The notes: a model not told the origin generated them from the letters alone. A stretch of 64,000 bases of DNA from Proteles cristata cristata (GCA_017311185.1 JAESUZ010003403.1:124001-188000); one strand, 5' to 3'; counted from the stretch's first letter, positions 33,367-45,720 are shown. Program-made: numbers and translations.

Positions 33367-35053
33367 TTGTGGACATCAAATTCAGTATATTATATATATG
33401 AAGACATCCTTTTCACCTAAAGAATTTTTGTAATTCTCACAGTATTAACAAGAAATACTTACTCATTCACAGTATAGCCTACCTTGACATGATACTCATC
33501 AGTAATGAAGAATAGAAAAATAGTTGTTTTTATATATTTTATGTGCTCCATGTTTAAATAGACCAGCATTACTGTGATAGATGTGCAGTTTATGAAGCAC
33601 ATGGTTTGTAAAATAAAAAAAATATATCACCAAAAGTTTAATTATATTCCATTAAAACTGTACAAAATGAATGCATTTTAGCAGTTATATACTTTTCAAG
33701 ATGGATAGCTGCTTATTCCTGTTCAGGTGAAAAGATAACACAGTAACATTCAATAAGTTAACTTGTAAAAAATCTGATTTTTTTAGGTTGAAAATACCTT
33801 GTAAAGAGGGAGCAGTTTAAACACACACTTTATAGCATGACCCCATAGAGTTGTAAATGCCTTTCCTTTATAATATGTTCCTATTCTTAGGATAATAATT
33901 GAAAAAATCCTTAAGTAGGTCTTCTGTGTGTGTCTCACTGGTGGTTATAACATTCCTGATTATTGTAATAAATTAGAATCATTTGGTCTTGTTACAAACA
34001 GATGGTTTCTGTTCTTCCCTCTGAGTTTCCAACAGGCACTCATTATAAACTAAATGCCAGACATAGAGCCCTCTAAAAGAAAAATAAAGGCAGTTTGGAA
34101 TCTCTCAAATTCAGGGCTTCATTGAGGGCTCATCACTGTTAACACTTGTGAGTACAGGCTTCTAGTGTAAATGAAATTGTCATCACAAACTTACACTTGA
34201 CTGTTCCAAGGGAATTAATCGGGATCTGGAGGACAATTTTGGTCCAGAAGTTGACTTCATGAAGGTATATTGCTGTTCTAAGATCCAGCAGAATTAAGTT
34301 TCATCATGTAGGAATTAATACAGCTAATGAGGGAAATCTAAATGCTTTTATAATATCAGCTATTGCTTTTAGATTAATACTACAATAGTTTTTTAATTTA
34401 TATGTTTAATGATGGGCAACTGAAAAAGCCATTGGTCTTTCATACTGAGTTCTCTCTAATCTTCACTGAGCAGGCAGTACTTGTACAATACAGAATACAG
34501 ACATTTCTGAATGAACTCACCACTCAGAATGTAGGAAAATATCTGTAAGAAGGCCTAATATTATAGGCTTATTAATTATAAGAGATATACAAGGATGATC
34601 ATTCTTTAGAATCATGTCACATATTTAATAGCTTGTTTTGAAAACGTCCCACAATATTGGCCAAGATATCTTTATCGGGTCTTTTAACTCTTAATCTGCA
34701 TGGTCCTATGATAGAAGGAAACTAAGAAATAATTCCTGGAATGAATTAATGTTATTCAGCTAGTCTATTTAACACCAAAAATAAAATATTAATACAGGAG
34801 AGACTGAAAAGTTTCTCACTCATAGTACTGGATGCCGTCTTTGTTTGGTATACAGAACTCCAATTTGACCTTTCAGCTGAAAATGTGCGCCACACTTTGT
34901 AGCCCTTAGAGAATCACTATGTCAGATTTGATTGATCAGTAGAGTTTATATAAAATTCACAACTTATCATGCCAGCAATCAGCCTAAGTCAGCAAGAAGG
35001 ACACAGCACTACAGTACAGTGATTTAACCAGTTACAGAATCTGATGATTCAAG
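33367..35053. other. Unassigned intergenic DNA
   Basis: About 1.7 kb without a recognised repeat or gene. No open frame has a family motif. Confidence 0.4.
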
Positions 35054-35063
35054 AATTTGAAAA

Positions 35064-35280
35064 CAGGAGCAGCTGAGTGACTCCATTTGTTAAGCTTTCA
35101 ACCCTTGATTTAGGCTCAGGTCATGATCCCATGGTTCCTGGGATCGAGCCCCACCATTGGCTTCTGCACTGATAGCATGGAGCCTTCTTGGGATTCTCTC
35201 TCTACCTCTCTCTCTTTCTACCCTTCCCCCACTCATGTGCACTCTCTGTCCCTAAAATAAATTAAAATAAGCATAAAAAT
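35064..35280 (+). mobile_element. Felid/carnivore SINE, older copy
   Basis: Head AGGAGCAGCTGAGTGACTCC is well diverged. The GGCTCAGGTCATGATCCCATGG core and CT-rich tract remain. A 10-bp duplication AA(T/C)TTGAAAA lies at 35054-35063 and 35281-35290. Confidence 0.9.
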
Positions 35281-35464
35281 AACTTGAAAATGAAACAAAA
35301 TAAATAAACTATGTAGCTTTATTTTCATACAAAAATGTACATATTTGGTTGCTATGTGTCCTGGCTATGCTTTTATTTGAATAGACAGTCTTCATAAACA
35401 CACTTTTGTCTCATATACAAATATAAACTGTCTATTCCTGTTTGACTATGATCCTATGAGACCT

Positions 35465-35655
35465 ATTACATGCCTAACATATGTCAGAAACTATACTAGG
35501 TATTTGACAAATATTATTTCAAGATGCATGCAAGCTTTTCAAGATAGGCATCATCATTAATTAAAGGAAAAAGAAAAGGGCTCAGAGAGTAAGTAACTTG
35601 TTCATGTTTACATATCTAGTAACTTGTAGTATGAAGTATTAGATTTTATTTGCTC
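35465..35655 (-). repeat. MIR fragment
   Basis: The order of GGGCTCAGAGAGTAAGTAAC (35579) and ATATCTAGTAACTTGTAGTA (35612) follows the antisense MIR core (CTCAGAGAGGTTAAGTGACTT ... CAGCTAGTAAGTGGCAGA). Confidence 0.65.
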
Positions 35656-35769
35656 ACATTCCTTTCATTCATCAGTATCTTTCAATTTTCCATTCACTTG
35701 ACATTTATTTCTGTTCTCTTTTGGAAAAGAACTTCATATGAGTGTTGTATAATGTAAAATCTATTGAAA

Positions 35770-36010
35770 GTGCTCTGTATAACACATAATAAGATGTATT
35801 TTGAAGCCAAACTAATAGGCTTGGAATCCCGTCTCCACCACTTTTAACTTCTGTGGCTTTAAGTTCCTTAACCTCCAATTCCTCAGCTGTAAAGATAGAA
35901 ATAATTCCATCCTTGTGGCATTTTTATGAGGATCAATTGAAAACATGTAAAGAACTTCGGAATATGTCTTACATGTGGGGAGTGCTGTATGATCATTGTT
36001 CATTGTTGCT
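35770..36010 (+). repeat. MIR element
   Basis: Sense MIR text in order: GGCTTGGAATCCCGTCTCCACCAC (35818), TTCCTTAACCTCCAATTCCTCA (35864), CTGTAAAGATAGAAATAATTCC (35887), GAGGATCAATTGAAAACATGTAAAG (35928), and GGGGAGTGCTGTATGATCATTGTTC at the end. It is nearly full length. Confidence 0.8.
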
Positions 36011-36218
36011 TTACGTCTTGTTAGTATCATAGCATACATTATAACATACATCAGTAGTGATGTATGTTGGTACATCTGCCAAGGAATTCATTTGTATTTC
36101 CTTGGAGCATGGAAAGGAGACCTTGTTAGGACATATTTTGCTCTGAGATTTTCAAATCCAGTATTTGTTCTAGCCAAGTTCCAAAGAATAACTTGTTTAA
36201 CAACATAAGAAAAAATAT

Positions 36219-36343
36219 ATTAAACACACTGTTGTTGTTTTTTTTAATTAAATAAGCTCTATGCCTACTCAGCATGGGGCTTTAACTCATGACCCCAAAA
36301 TCAAGAGTCGGATGCTCTACCGACTGAGCAGGCCAGCTACCCC
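36219..36343 (-). mobile_element. Carnivore tRNA-derived SINE, short tRNA-part copy
   Basis: Contains the tRNA-like part only (complement ending CTCTACCGACTGAGC...GCTACCCC). It lacks the CT-rich body. A 13-bp duplication TAAGAAAAA(A/G)TAT lies at 36206-36218 and 36344-36356. It looks like an older CAN-SINE type than the full felid copies. Confidence 0.8.
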
Positions 36344-36356
36344 TAAGAAAAAGTAT

Positions 36357-37061
36357 CTTGTAAAGGTGAGTTATTTAACCTTCTAATTTAATATCAACTA
36401 ACTAAAACACCTAAAAATCATCTGAAAATATTCCCTCTTGAAGTAAATACTTTCTAAAATAAATGTGTACCAGCAAATTTGGAATTTGAAAGCAGGTTAT
36501 TTAAAGTAAGAATCTCAAGGTAGTATTTTAAACTGTCTTTAGGTAAATAGAATATAAATAGTCTTCCTTTTTCACAAAGGCACACTATGGCTTCTCATTG
36601 CCCTTATTTCAAAAATATATATTTTTAAACTTATTTCAGTTTCCCAATTCAACCAGCTACATAACCTTTCCATTCAGTGCTCTGCCTCCTTGTCTATGCT
36701 TATATATTTATATACTGTTGAAACAACACTGTGGACAATTTGCCACTAAGTGTAGACAAACATGTGCAATTTATGTTTGATTCATGGAGGATATATATTG
36801 TTATGGGCTGTGACAAAGGAAGCTTTTTCTGTAGACTGTGCAGCAGGGTTTACAGTTGGCAGCGACACTGTCCTAGTCCAAGATAAAGAAATATTATGTA
36901 TATAGCAACATAAATAATTTTTGTGTGTGAATATGTAAGAAGTCATGATCAAAGCATATGAAATGGTATATAAAATCAAAGACCAGCATGATAGTGGTAT
37001 ATTGCATTTAAGTTTCAATTATTCCAAATAAAGAATGTACTGCACTATACACACAAAATTT
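36357..37061. other. Unassigned AT-rich DNA
   Basis: No gene or repeat was recognised. Short frames at 36598-36780 and 36782-37018 have no motif. Confidence 0.4.
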
Positions 37062-37073
37062 TGAAAACTACAG

Positions 37074-37690
37074 GTTTTTTTTAATAGTTTATTGTCCAGT
37101 TGGTTTCCATATAACACCCAGTGCTCATCCTCACAAGTGCTCTCCTCCATGGCCATCATCCCCGTTCCCCTCCCTCCCACCCCATCTGCCTTCAGTTTAT
37201 TCTTGGCATTCAAGAGCCTCTCATGGTTTGCCTCCCTCCCTCTCCCCCACTATTTTTCCCCTTCTTCTCATCCATGGTCCTCCGTCAAGTTCCTCCTAAT
37301 CCTCCTATACGTGCAAACATATGGTATCTGTCCTTCTCTGCCGGACTTATTTCGCTCAGCGTAACACCCTCAGGGTCCATCCATGTTGCTACACATGGCC
37401 AGATTTCATTCTTTCTCATTGCCATGTAGTATTCCATGGTATAGATAAACTGCATCTTCTTGATCCATTCGTCAGTTGATGGACGCTTAGGCTCTTTCCA
37501 TGTTTTGGCTGTTGTTGAAAGTGCTGCTAGGAACATTGGGGAACACGTGCCCCTATGCATCAGCACCCCTGTGTCCCTTGGGTAAATTCCTAGCAGTGCT
37601 ATTGCTGGGTCATAAGGGAGCTCTATTGTTAATTTTTTGAGGAATCTCCACACTGTTTTCCAGAGAGTCTGCACCAGTTTACATTCCTAC
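37074..37690 (-). mobile_element. Young 5'-truncated LINE-1 (3' end only)
   Basis: A 617-bp minus-strand L1 consisting of the ORF2 C-terminus, 3'UTR and a T-rich (A on its own strand) tail. A perfect 12-bp duplication TGAAAACTACAG lies at 37062-37073 and 37691-37702. The ORF2 end is uninterrupted over the whole insert, and CpGs remain (GATGGACGC, TTTCGCTCAGCG). Both point to a recent insertion. Confidence 0.94.
37285..37674 (-). pseudogene. L1 ORF2 C-terminal fragment, frame intact
   Basis: 129 codons of the ORF2p C-terminal region are open to a stop. Legible blocks are LPYDPAIALLGIYP, MFLAALSTTAKTW and MDPEGVTLSEISPAEKDRY, typical of the end of L1 ORF2p, whose C-terminal part is needed for retrotransposition. 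The catalytic endonuclease and reverse transcriptase domains are missing because of 5' truncation, and there is no promoter. It is an inert fragment of a recently active lineage. Confidence 0.88.
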
Positions 37691-37702
37691 TGAAAACTAC
37701 AG

Positions 37703-38324
37703 TTTTTTTTACAATCTAAGAACATTAAATTTCATAAATATGACTTGTAATCGTTCAGTTAATTCTCTCTCTTAACCTGTTCTCTTTACCAGAAACATGA
37801 CTCCTCCTGACCTACTTACCCCTCAGTGATGTTCTCAGCTTAACTATCATGTCTTTCTATTTCCTTTTCCCACAGCATGATAGATTATATACCTTATTAA
37901 TCTATGTGTTTACTTGTGTTTTCTACTGGACTGTATTATGTGTAATGATAAAGTCTTGTTCACTTTTCTTTCCCCTTGATTATCATGTAATGCATTCTTT
38001 AAACTGTGTATTTGGCTGCGTAAAAATGGAACTCTATTTCTATAACCAAATCGAATTCTTATATGATTAGATTTTCAATAAATCAGTTTTCTCTATTCAC
38101 ACTTGCCCTTTTATTGATCCATAAGCATTGCTACAGCCTACCAAGAAGGGGTGGTCAGGTCCTTAGCTGTTTATTTTATATGTGTAGGCATCAGTTGTGG
38201 CATTTGCATTTCCCAAAATCTTCAATAGGAAACTTCATGTAAATGCATCAGAAGAAATATATATTACATCAAATCATAGATCCATAAAATCTTTTAAGAT
38301 ATAAAATAATTAAAAGAATTAATC
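37703..38324 (+). repeat. Possible LINE-2-like fragment in otherwise unassigned DNA
   Basis: At about 37905-37955, TTTTCTACTGGACTGTATTATG...AAAGTCTTGTT is like the L2 3' segment CTAGAATGTAAGCTC...GACTTTGTC. The likeness is weak, and the rest is unassigned. Confidence 0.35.
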
Positions 38325-38607
38325 ACCTGTGAGTTACACTACAAGAAATGTTAAACCAAATCCTCAGGCAGAAGGAAGATGACACTATATGAAATACATG
38401 TCTACACAAGGAATGGGGAGTGCCGGAAATGGAAACCACATAAATGGATATGTCAACTTTGTCTTATAATTTAAAACCCACTTAAAGATAATTGTTATTT
38501 AACTGAAAACAATAACAATGTAGTTTGTTGTTTATATCATGTATAAAATTAAAAGGGATATAGCATTAATAAAATTTCAAAAATATATAAATGCAAAGAA
38601 AACATTT

Positions 38608-38824
38608 ACTTTTTTTAAATGTTTATTTATTTTTGAGAGAGAAAGAGAGAGAGACAGACAGAGCATGAGTAGGGGAGAGGCACAGGGAAACACAGAATGA
38701 GAAACAGGGTCGAGGCTGTGAGCTGTCAGCCAGAGCTTGACACAGGGCTCAAAACTATGGACCGTGAGATCATGACCTGAGCCGAAGTTGAATGCTTAAC
38801 TGACTGAGCCATCCAGGTAGCCCC
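38608..38824 (-). mobile_element. Felid SINE
   Basis: Minus-strand copy inside the L1M spacer. A 9-bp duplication AAAACATTT lies at 38599-38607 and 38825-38833. Confidence 0.93.
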
Positions 38825-39248
38825 AAAACATTTTAAGTTCTTATAGTATAAGTAAAGTCATATAATATGACATAGCTGTAATAAGTTAAATGTATATAAT
38901 ATAAACCCTAAAGCATTAAAATGTAAAAGTTATAACAAATTCACCAAAAAGGAAGGTAAAATTATAGTCAACTAATCTAAAAGACAGTACAAGAGAAAAA
39001 AGAAAAAAAGAGCAGATAATACAAATAGAAGAAAAATAATAATATTATATATTTAAACCTCACAATAACATAAATATAAGTGTTGGGAAAGCCCAAATTA
39101 AAATCAGAGATAGTTAGATAGAAAAGCAAGACGCAACTATGTTCCCCCTGAACAAATACACCTCAAATACAAAGACATATATAGTTTAAAATGAATGAAT
39201 GGAAAGAAACATACTGTGTTCACCCTAATCTTTAAAAAAGCAAAAATA

Positions 39249-39393
39249 GGGTCACCTGGATGCCTCAGCCTGTTAAGCATCTGACTCTTGATTTCAGCTT
39301 GTCATGATCTTACACTTGGTGAGATTGACTCCTACACTGGTGAGATTAACTCCCACATTAGGCTCTGCACTGAACAGGGAGCCTACTTGAGAT

Positions 39394-39425
<32 letters not shown>

Positions 39426-39505
39426 TCCCTATCTCTGTTTCTCCATCACTCATGCTCTCTCTTTCTCTCTCTCAAAAAAAAAAAAAACTTTAAAACAAAA
39501 ATTAA
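39249..39505 (+). mobile_element. Felid SINE with an internal 20-base-scale duplication
   Basis: Head GGGTCACCTGGATGCCTCAG, CT-rich tract and poly(A) tail. Within the tRNA-like part, GGTGAGATTGACTCCTACACT is followed directly by GGTGAGATTAACTCCCACATT, a tandem duplication with a few changes. The target duplication is unclear. Confidence 0.88.
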
Positions 39506-41699
39506 AATATAAAGCAGAAACAAATAATATAAATTGAAATTATGTTATGGTCAGGTAGAATTTATCACAGCCATGCAGGTATAGTTGTGTTAATGTTTAT
39601 AACCAGTCAAGATCATTACACATATTAGAAAACTAAAAAGAAAGATCATATTATCTCAATAAATTCAGAAAAAGCCTTTCACAAAACCCAACATTTATCT
39701 AGAAAAAAAAACGAACCTAAGCAAAGTAAGAACAGAAAAAAATTCACTCAATTTGATAAAGTCATCTAAGAAAAACCTAGAGTCAACGCCCAAACTTAAT
39801 GATGAATGGCAATACTTTTAACATTATGCAAAAACAAGTGACCAACCTCATTATATCTGTTCAACATTTTACTGTAGCCAAATCAAGAAAAAGATACAAA
39901 AGGCATCCAGATTAGAAAGGTGAAGGTAAAATACTCTTTATTCAAAGACAATATGCCTGTCTACATAAAAGAAAATCCAGTGAAATCTACAAAATGCTAA
40001 TAGAAATAATAAGGGTTTCTAGCATGTTTATAGGATACACTATAAACATACTGAAGTCAATTCTATTTCTTCACACTAACGTCTGACAGAAATGGACATT
40101 TTTAAAAGTAAAACTATGAAAATGGCAAGAGTATGACATTATGTAGCTATAAATCTAGTAAGTGATATGCAATCTCTGTGCAATGAAAACTATAAAGTAT
40201 TTCTGAAAGAATATAACGCATATCTAAACAAATGGAGGGCTAAATTGTGCTCATGTACTCCAATTATAAAATTGCATTGCCAATTCTCTCTAAATTACCT
40301 ATAGATATAAATCCAATAAAAATATCCACAAAACTTCTTTGTAGAAATAAATTTATTTTAAAGTTACTATGAAAATACACAAAAAAGGAAATAACCAAAA
40401 TGACTTAGTAAAAGAGGAAAATTTGGAGGACTAATTTGCTTAAAAGATTAATTTAAAAGCTGTGTTTATTAAGACACTGTGGTGTTGGATGAGATTGAAA
40501 AGTATGTCAATGGGACAGAGGAAAGATTATAGAAATAGGCTTATTAAAAGTAGATTTTGACAAATATGTAATGGAAGTACAGTAGAGAAAGGAAATTAAT
40601 TTAGGTAGATGGTGCTGGAAAATTATATATATACATACATATATGTACCAATTAAAAAAATTCTAAAAGGACCTCAGGACAAATATATAAAATCTTACAC
40701 TAGTGATTCATAGCGTGGCCACCAAGAGGACAACAGTGTTGACTCAGGAAAACTGTCCAGATCAAAGTAACAGAGAAGGTGGCTGGGCCAGCAGACATGG
40801 GTCATTTTGAGGAAGGGACAGACATGCTTATGTGACACAGGATATACTGAAAATATCTAGGAAATGAAAAACATGGTGTGTGGGGAATACTTGCAACACT
40901 ATATATAAAACCCTAGTACTGCAATGTATTGTGGCATGAGGTCACAGTGGCATGAGGACACAGATAAGTGGCAGAAAAGACAATATTTTGGAAGAAAATA
41001 TTTCCAAGTGATACAGCTCATAAAGAACTTGAATCCTGTTTATATATTCTCAAAGAAGAAAAACCACTCAATAAAATGGATAAAGTTTTGAGCTGACATT
41101 TCACCAAAGTTTACCAAAAATATGTAAATTATTTGAAAAGACATCTTACCATATTTACCTTCATAAACAAGTACATAAAACATCTTTATATGTTAGGAAT
41201 ATGCAAACTGAAACTACAAGGAGATGCCACTAATCACCAATTACAGTAGCTGGAATTAGAAAGATTGACAATTTTACACAAATATCCATAGCAAGTTTAT
41301 GAGTAAGGGTCCCAAACTGAAACATCTATCAACAAATGATTGGAAAAACAAATTATAGTATGTTAGCAAACATTATTCAGCAATAAGAAAGGGGGGGAAA
41401 CTATGGATACATGCTACAAATGTGGAAGACTCTCAGAATCGTTACTCTATAAAAAAGGCCAATTAAAAAGAAGCATATATTGTATTACTCTATGTAGATT
41501 TATAGGAAAAGCCAGCTAAAACATCATGACCAAAACCATGAGTGGTTGTCTGTGAGTGAGGAGGATGGGAGGGGCATAAAGGAACAACTTAGAGAAGCAC
41601 AAGGAAACTTTTGGGATGATGAATATATTTATTATATCTTGATTATGTGATGGTTTCATGGATTGGCTACATGTTGAAGGAGAGCAGAATATACCACCC

Positions 41700-42163
41700 A
41701 TAAATAGGCCACTTTGGCATATTGATTATTTGCAATTAAAGGGCTTTAGAAAGAGCAAGTGTAAGAAAGACACCATGATCCTTCTTATTACCTCTGAAAG
41801 CAGGAGATAAATCTCCCCGGTGAAAGGTACCCTGCCTGTACTAGGAACGTAGAAGGCATTCTTACCACCAGAGATGGGGAATTCAGGGCTGAGAAGGCTG
41901 AGAATTTACTTCTTCACTGATTTACTACCCCAAGCACAAACTCTTTTATCTTGCCAATTCCACACAAATTTATTGTTTCTTTGTCTAAAAGGTATAAAAA
42001 CTTCCGGTTTTCATCACTTCTTAGACTCTCATTTTTATGAATCTCCTATAAATATGAGCTTATATTTTTCTCCTGTTAATCTGTTTTATGTCAATATAAT
42101 TATTTGACCAGCCAAAGAACCTAGAAAGGAAGAAGGGAAGAATTTTATTCCCCCTACAAAGTC
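41700..42163 (+). repeat. Old LTR-like sequence (family not named)
   Basis: It resembles a mammalian ERV LTR: a GGTATAAAAACTTCC TATA-type box at about 41990, CTCCTGTTAATCTGTTTTATGTC at 42072, ACCAGCCAAAGAACCTAGAAAGG at 42108, and an end near 42163 (CCCCCTACAA). The opening near 41705 (CACTTTGGCATATTGATTATT) also fits. I am not sure of the family. No internal viral sequence adjoins it. Confidence 0.5.
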
Positions 42164-42746
42164 AAAAAATATCAAGCATATATGTTTTATATATGAACAA
42201 TTTATAGTATATAAATGACATAATGGTAAAATAAACTTGTCAGGTAGAAGGACAAATTATTAAAGATGACATTAAAATTTTAACAAACCTCAAAACCTGA
42301 CAGAAAATGGTGGAAACAGTTAACATTCCAGGTATTGCTTCTTTGGAAAACAAACAAGAAAAATTATATAAAATATATCAGATAAGGGATAAAAGCTGAA
42401 CGTGACAAAATAATATACAGATGAAATTATGAGAATAAAGCATAGAATTTTGTTCATTTTTGCAAACAAATATGAGAACACAGATGGAAAGAATCCTTTC
42501 TTAGAGCATATACAGTTAACAAATCTAACCATATGAAGATATAAAATTGACAGTAGACTGTAGACAAAACTGATAAGGTTGATAATTATCTTGATTTCTA
42601 AAATTGAAAATTTTCACTTAATACTGAAAAAGAAAAAATCAATTTGCAATACCCTCAATTTCTCTGTTTAATTATCAATATATAACATGTTATTTTTTGT
42701 TTTGTTTTATAATAGGAAGTGTTAATATATGACTGGGATATCTCTT
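42164..42746. other. Unassigned AT-rich DNA
   Basis: No gene was recognised. The 70-codon antisense frame at 42320-42532 has no motif. Confidence 0.4.
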
Positions 42747-42764
42747 AAATCATATACAAGGTTC

Positions 42765-42989
42765 GGGGCGCTTGGGTGGCTCAGTTGGTTAAGAGTCCGA
42801 ATTCGGCTCAGGTCATGATCTCACGGTTCCTGTGTTCGAGCCCCATGTCGGGTTCTGTGCTGACAGCTAGCTCAGAGCCTGGAGTCTGCTTCAGATTCTT
42901 TGTCTCCCTCTCTCTCTCTGACCCTCCCTTTCTCACACTGTCTCTCTCTCTATCTCAGAAATAAATAAAAACACAATAAAAATTTTTAA
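42765..42989 (+). mobile_element. Felid SINE
   Basis: Complete copy (GGGGCGCTTGGGTGGCTCAG head, CAGAAATAAATAAAAACA tail) with a perfect 18-bp duplication AAATCATATACAAGGTTC at 42747-42764 and 42990-43007. Confidence 0.97.
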
Positions 42990-43099
42990 AAATCATATAC
43001 AAGGTTCCTACTAACATGAGTCACCTGGAGTCATGAACTATATGAGTGTTGGGCTAGGACAAAAGAGTAATGTATTATTTTAAATCATTATAAATTATG

Positions 43100-44060
43100 T
43101 AACATTTCAAACTTACAGAAGAGAATATATGTGTTTAAATCATAAAATGATCCCCTGCACTTCCACTAAAAAAAGAATATTAAGTAAATATTTTTGTAAA
43201 ACCCTTCCAAATTATAGCCCCTCTGTCCTTTTATTCAATTACCTGAAAATTCTATTTAGCACATATTTGCCTTGCCTTATAGTTTTATCATATGTACAAG
43301 AATACATACACATTACACAGTGCAATATTAAATATTTCCAAAGTTCAGTGAAAATGTACTACATAAATTCATTAGCAAATTGTTTTGTGCTCTAAATACT
43401 ATTTTTTTATCCTTAATTAATGTCACCATGTGCAGCAAAATTTGTCCAAAGACATTTGAGTTTTATTTTAGGTTTTTTGGTATTAATAGTTTTTATTATT
43501 GCTGCTTTGGATATTATTATTTAGGTCATCCTTATACACAACTTTTAAGGAATATGTTTAGGAAGCATATTTGGGGTAGAATTGCCAGATCCTAATTTAT
43601 ACTCAGATTGATATATACCAGGAAATTAAGTGGTTCTCCAACGTAATTTTATCAATTTATGCTCTTTCTGCAATTTTGGATTACCATTTGCTGAACAATC
43701 TAACAAAAGCTGTAGTTGTTGATAAATTTTTAAAGTCTTAACAGCATAGTGATACTAAATAGTTATGGAGTCATTTAAATTTCTATATCATAGATTATTT
43801 ACCAGCTGAACATATTTTTCAAATTATTACAGACACTTGTTATCTCCTTTGTGAAATATCTGGTAATATGTTTTGCCTATTTTATCTATGAAATTGTATT
43901 CCTTTTTATTGCATTTTTTTGAGCACTCTTCGAAGATTAAATATTTTATAAATGTTTTCTGAAATTTTTTATTTACCTTTGGGATTTATGGTGTTTTTTT
44001 AATATGCAAAACTACTCAGTTTTAATAAGTTCAGTTGACACAGTATTTTCTATAATGGAT
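43100..44060 (-). mobile_element. Old L1M 3' region, minus strand
   Basis: Antisense L1M 3'UTR text in order: GTAGAATTGCCAGATCCTAA (43576), GTGGTTCTCCAACGTAATTTT (43631), TTTATGCTCTTTCTGC (43656), CTTTGTGAAATATCTGGTAAT (43848), and TTTGCCTATTTTATCTATGAAATTG (43873). It is strongly diverged and its left edge is uncertain. Confidence 0.55.
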
Positions 44061-44295
44061 TGTGCTATTTGTATCAAAACTTAAGTACAAAGTGGAATGG
44101 CACACTCAGAAAACACAGGACCCAAAACATGTTATTTTCAGATAAATCCTGAGATTATGCACTAGTGACAGACTTCATTAAAAGCATTCATTAAAGATGT
44201 ATGACAGAAATAAGGAATCAGGACCTGAAAGTGAGAAAAACAAGAAAAATGAACCACATAGACAACTCCAAATAATTAGTCAGTTATGAAATTCT

Positions 44296-44500
44296 TTTTT
44301 TTATAAGTTTATTTTGAGAGACAAAGAGAGAGAGAGAGTAGTGGAAGGACTGAGAAATAGGGAGAGAGAGAATCCCAAACAGATTACTCAGTGTCAGCAC
44401 AGAGCCTGATGTGGGGTTGGATCCCAAGAACTTTGGGATCGTGACCCGAACCAAAACAAGAGTTGGAAGCTTACACTAGTGAGCCTGCGTGTGCCCCAGT
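44296..44500 (-). mobile_element. Felid/carnivore SINE, older copy
   Basis: Minus-strand copy with many changes in the head (ends GCCTGCGTGTGCCCC). A 12-bp duplication TTATGAAATTCT lies at 44284-44295 and 44504-44515. Confidence 0.9.
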
Positions 44501-44515
44501 GATTTATGAAATTCT

Positions 44516-45509
44516 GAAAACAGTTCCTATGGAGTTAGTATATTCTGTGCAAAAATTATAGGTATAGGTGTATAGATGTTTACATATTATGTAAATTAGA
44601 AAGAGATGCATTTCAATGAATGAAAGTATTTTCAGTTTATGGAATTGCATGGGAGATTAAAGATTGTAATATATCTTATATTTTGATACTATAGTATATA
44701 ACAGGGTAATCATTGAAGTAAGAAAATATTTCAAATTTGGAGAGGAAATAAAAGAAGTAATTAGGAAAATTTCCTTGCCCTAGAAAGGAACACAGAAAGA
44801 GATAAAAATGCACTATCAATGGGGCAAAGAGATGATGCAAAAGTACATAGCATAGATAAGTCCAAATCACTTTTCATATGGAAAGGTCCTTATTTGAGTT
44901 GCATGCTTTAAATATTAATCTTTTAGTAACTCATTTTTGACAATTAAGAACTAAGAAAGAAGTCACTGGAACCAACTCAGTGGTGAGTGAATGAATAATT
45001 CTAAACATAATAACAGCAAAACAGCTTATTACAGTGTTTAGCGACTACTTCACATCTTCAGCAGAGCGATCAAGGACTCAATGAGCATTCAAACTGAATA
45101 ACATAGTTACTCCTAAAATTGGTCCCTCGGGTTTAGGGTTGAGTGAGCTTTGAATTGCCTGCATTTTATTGACTATTCAATTCTCTCAGTCAATTGATAA
45201 ATAAAATACTTTAGTCATCAGAATTAATCCACTTTCATGACACTTGCTTTTCTTGAAACATTAGATTAGCTCTTTTTGTTTACTGAATTTAAGATTCAGG
45301 TCAAGTTAAACAGAGTTTATATCATTACAAATTGTCAGGCATAACTCCTGCTGGGAAATTTAAGGGTTTTTTTTTTTTTTTGTAGAATTAAGTCTTTCTA
45401 AAATCAGCAGAGAACAGTATGATTTATGTCAGCATGTTGACTTTTTTTCCTGTGGAAAATAATTATATCACAATAAGATACTTGAAAGTTGTTGATAATT
45501 AGTTGAATG
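44516..45509. other. Unassigned AT-rich DNA
   Basis: No repeat family or gene was recognised. A T tract lies at 45367-45381. Confidence 0.4.
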
Positions 45510-45616
45510 TAGCCTGGGTGGACCATTTCTTTCTAGTGACTATAAACATGTCAATCTAGTGACTGAAAACATGTCAATCTAGCCTGAGTGGACCATTTTT
45601 TTCTAGTGACTAAAAA
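45510..45616. repeat. Local compound tandem duplication
   Basis: A 37-base unit TAGCCTGGGTGGACC...CTAGTGACTATAAA at 45510-45546 recurs at 45580-45616 with three or four changes (70-base period). Between them CATGTCAATCTAGTGACTGAAAA and a second CATGTCAATCTAG form a nested repeat. Confidence 0.85.
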
Positions 45617-45657
45617 TATATTTACATTGAATATGGGTTACTTTATTGTTTTTAAGA

Positions 45658-45720
45658 TATATGTGTGTGTGTGTATATATGTGTGTCTGTGTGTATATAT
45701 ATATATATATATATATGTAT
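45658..45720. repeat. (TG)n/(TA)n microsatellite
   Basis: GTGTGTG and ATATATAT blocks alternate. Confidence 0.85.

Larger units (their letters stand above)
38325..41700 (+). mobile_element. Old L1M element: inter-ORF spacer to 3'UTR, with internal deletion and two SINEs
   Basis: It begins at the end of ORF1 (TACACTACAAGAAATGTTAAA, 38337) and runs through the long AT-rich spacer typical of old L1M. The ORF2 start region follows (AAGCAAGACGCAACTATGTTC, 39125). After the SINE at 39249-39505 it resumes in the reverse transcriptase region (AGAAAAAGCCTTTCACAAAACCC at 39667, ACATTTTACTGTAGCCAAATC at 39863). It continues via the ORF2 3' part (CCACTCAATAAAATGGATAAAG, 41065) to 3'UTR text near 41640. 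Much of the endonuclease region is missing. No frame is usable. Confidence 0.75.

Noticed and set aside
37092..37429. Plus-strand frames of 90 and 102 codons
   Set aside because: They are antisense to the L1 ORF2 C-terminus and 3'UTR, which explains the sequence fully.
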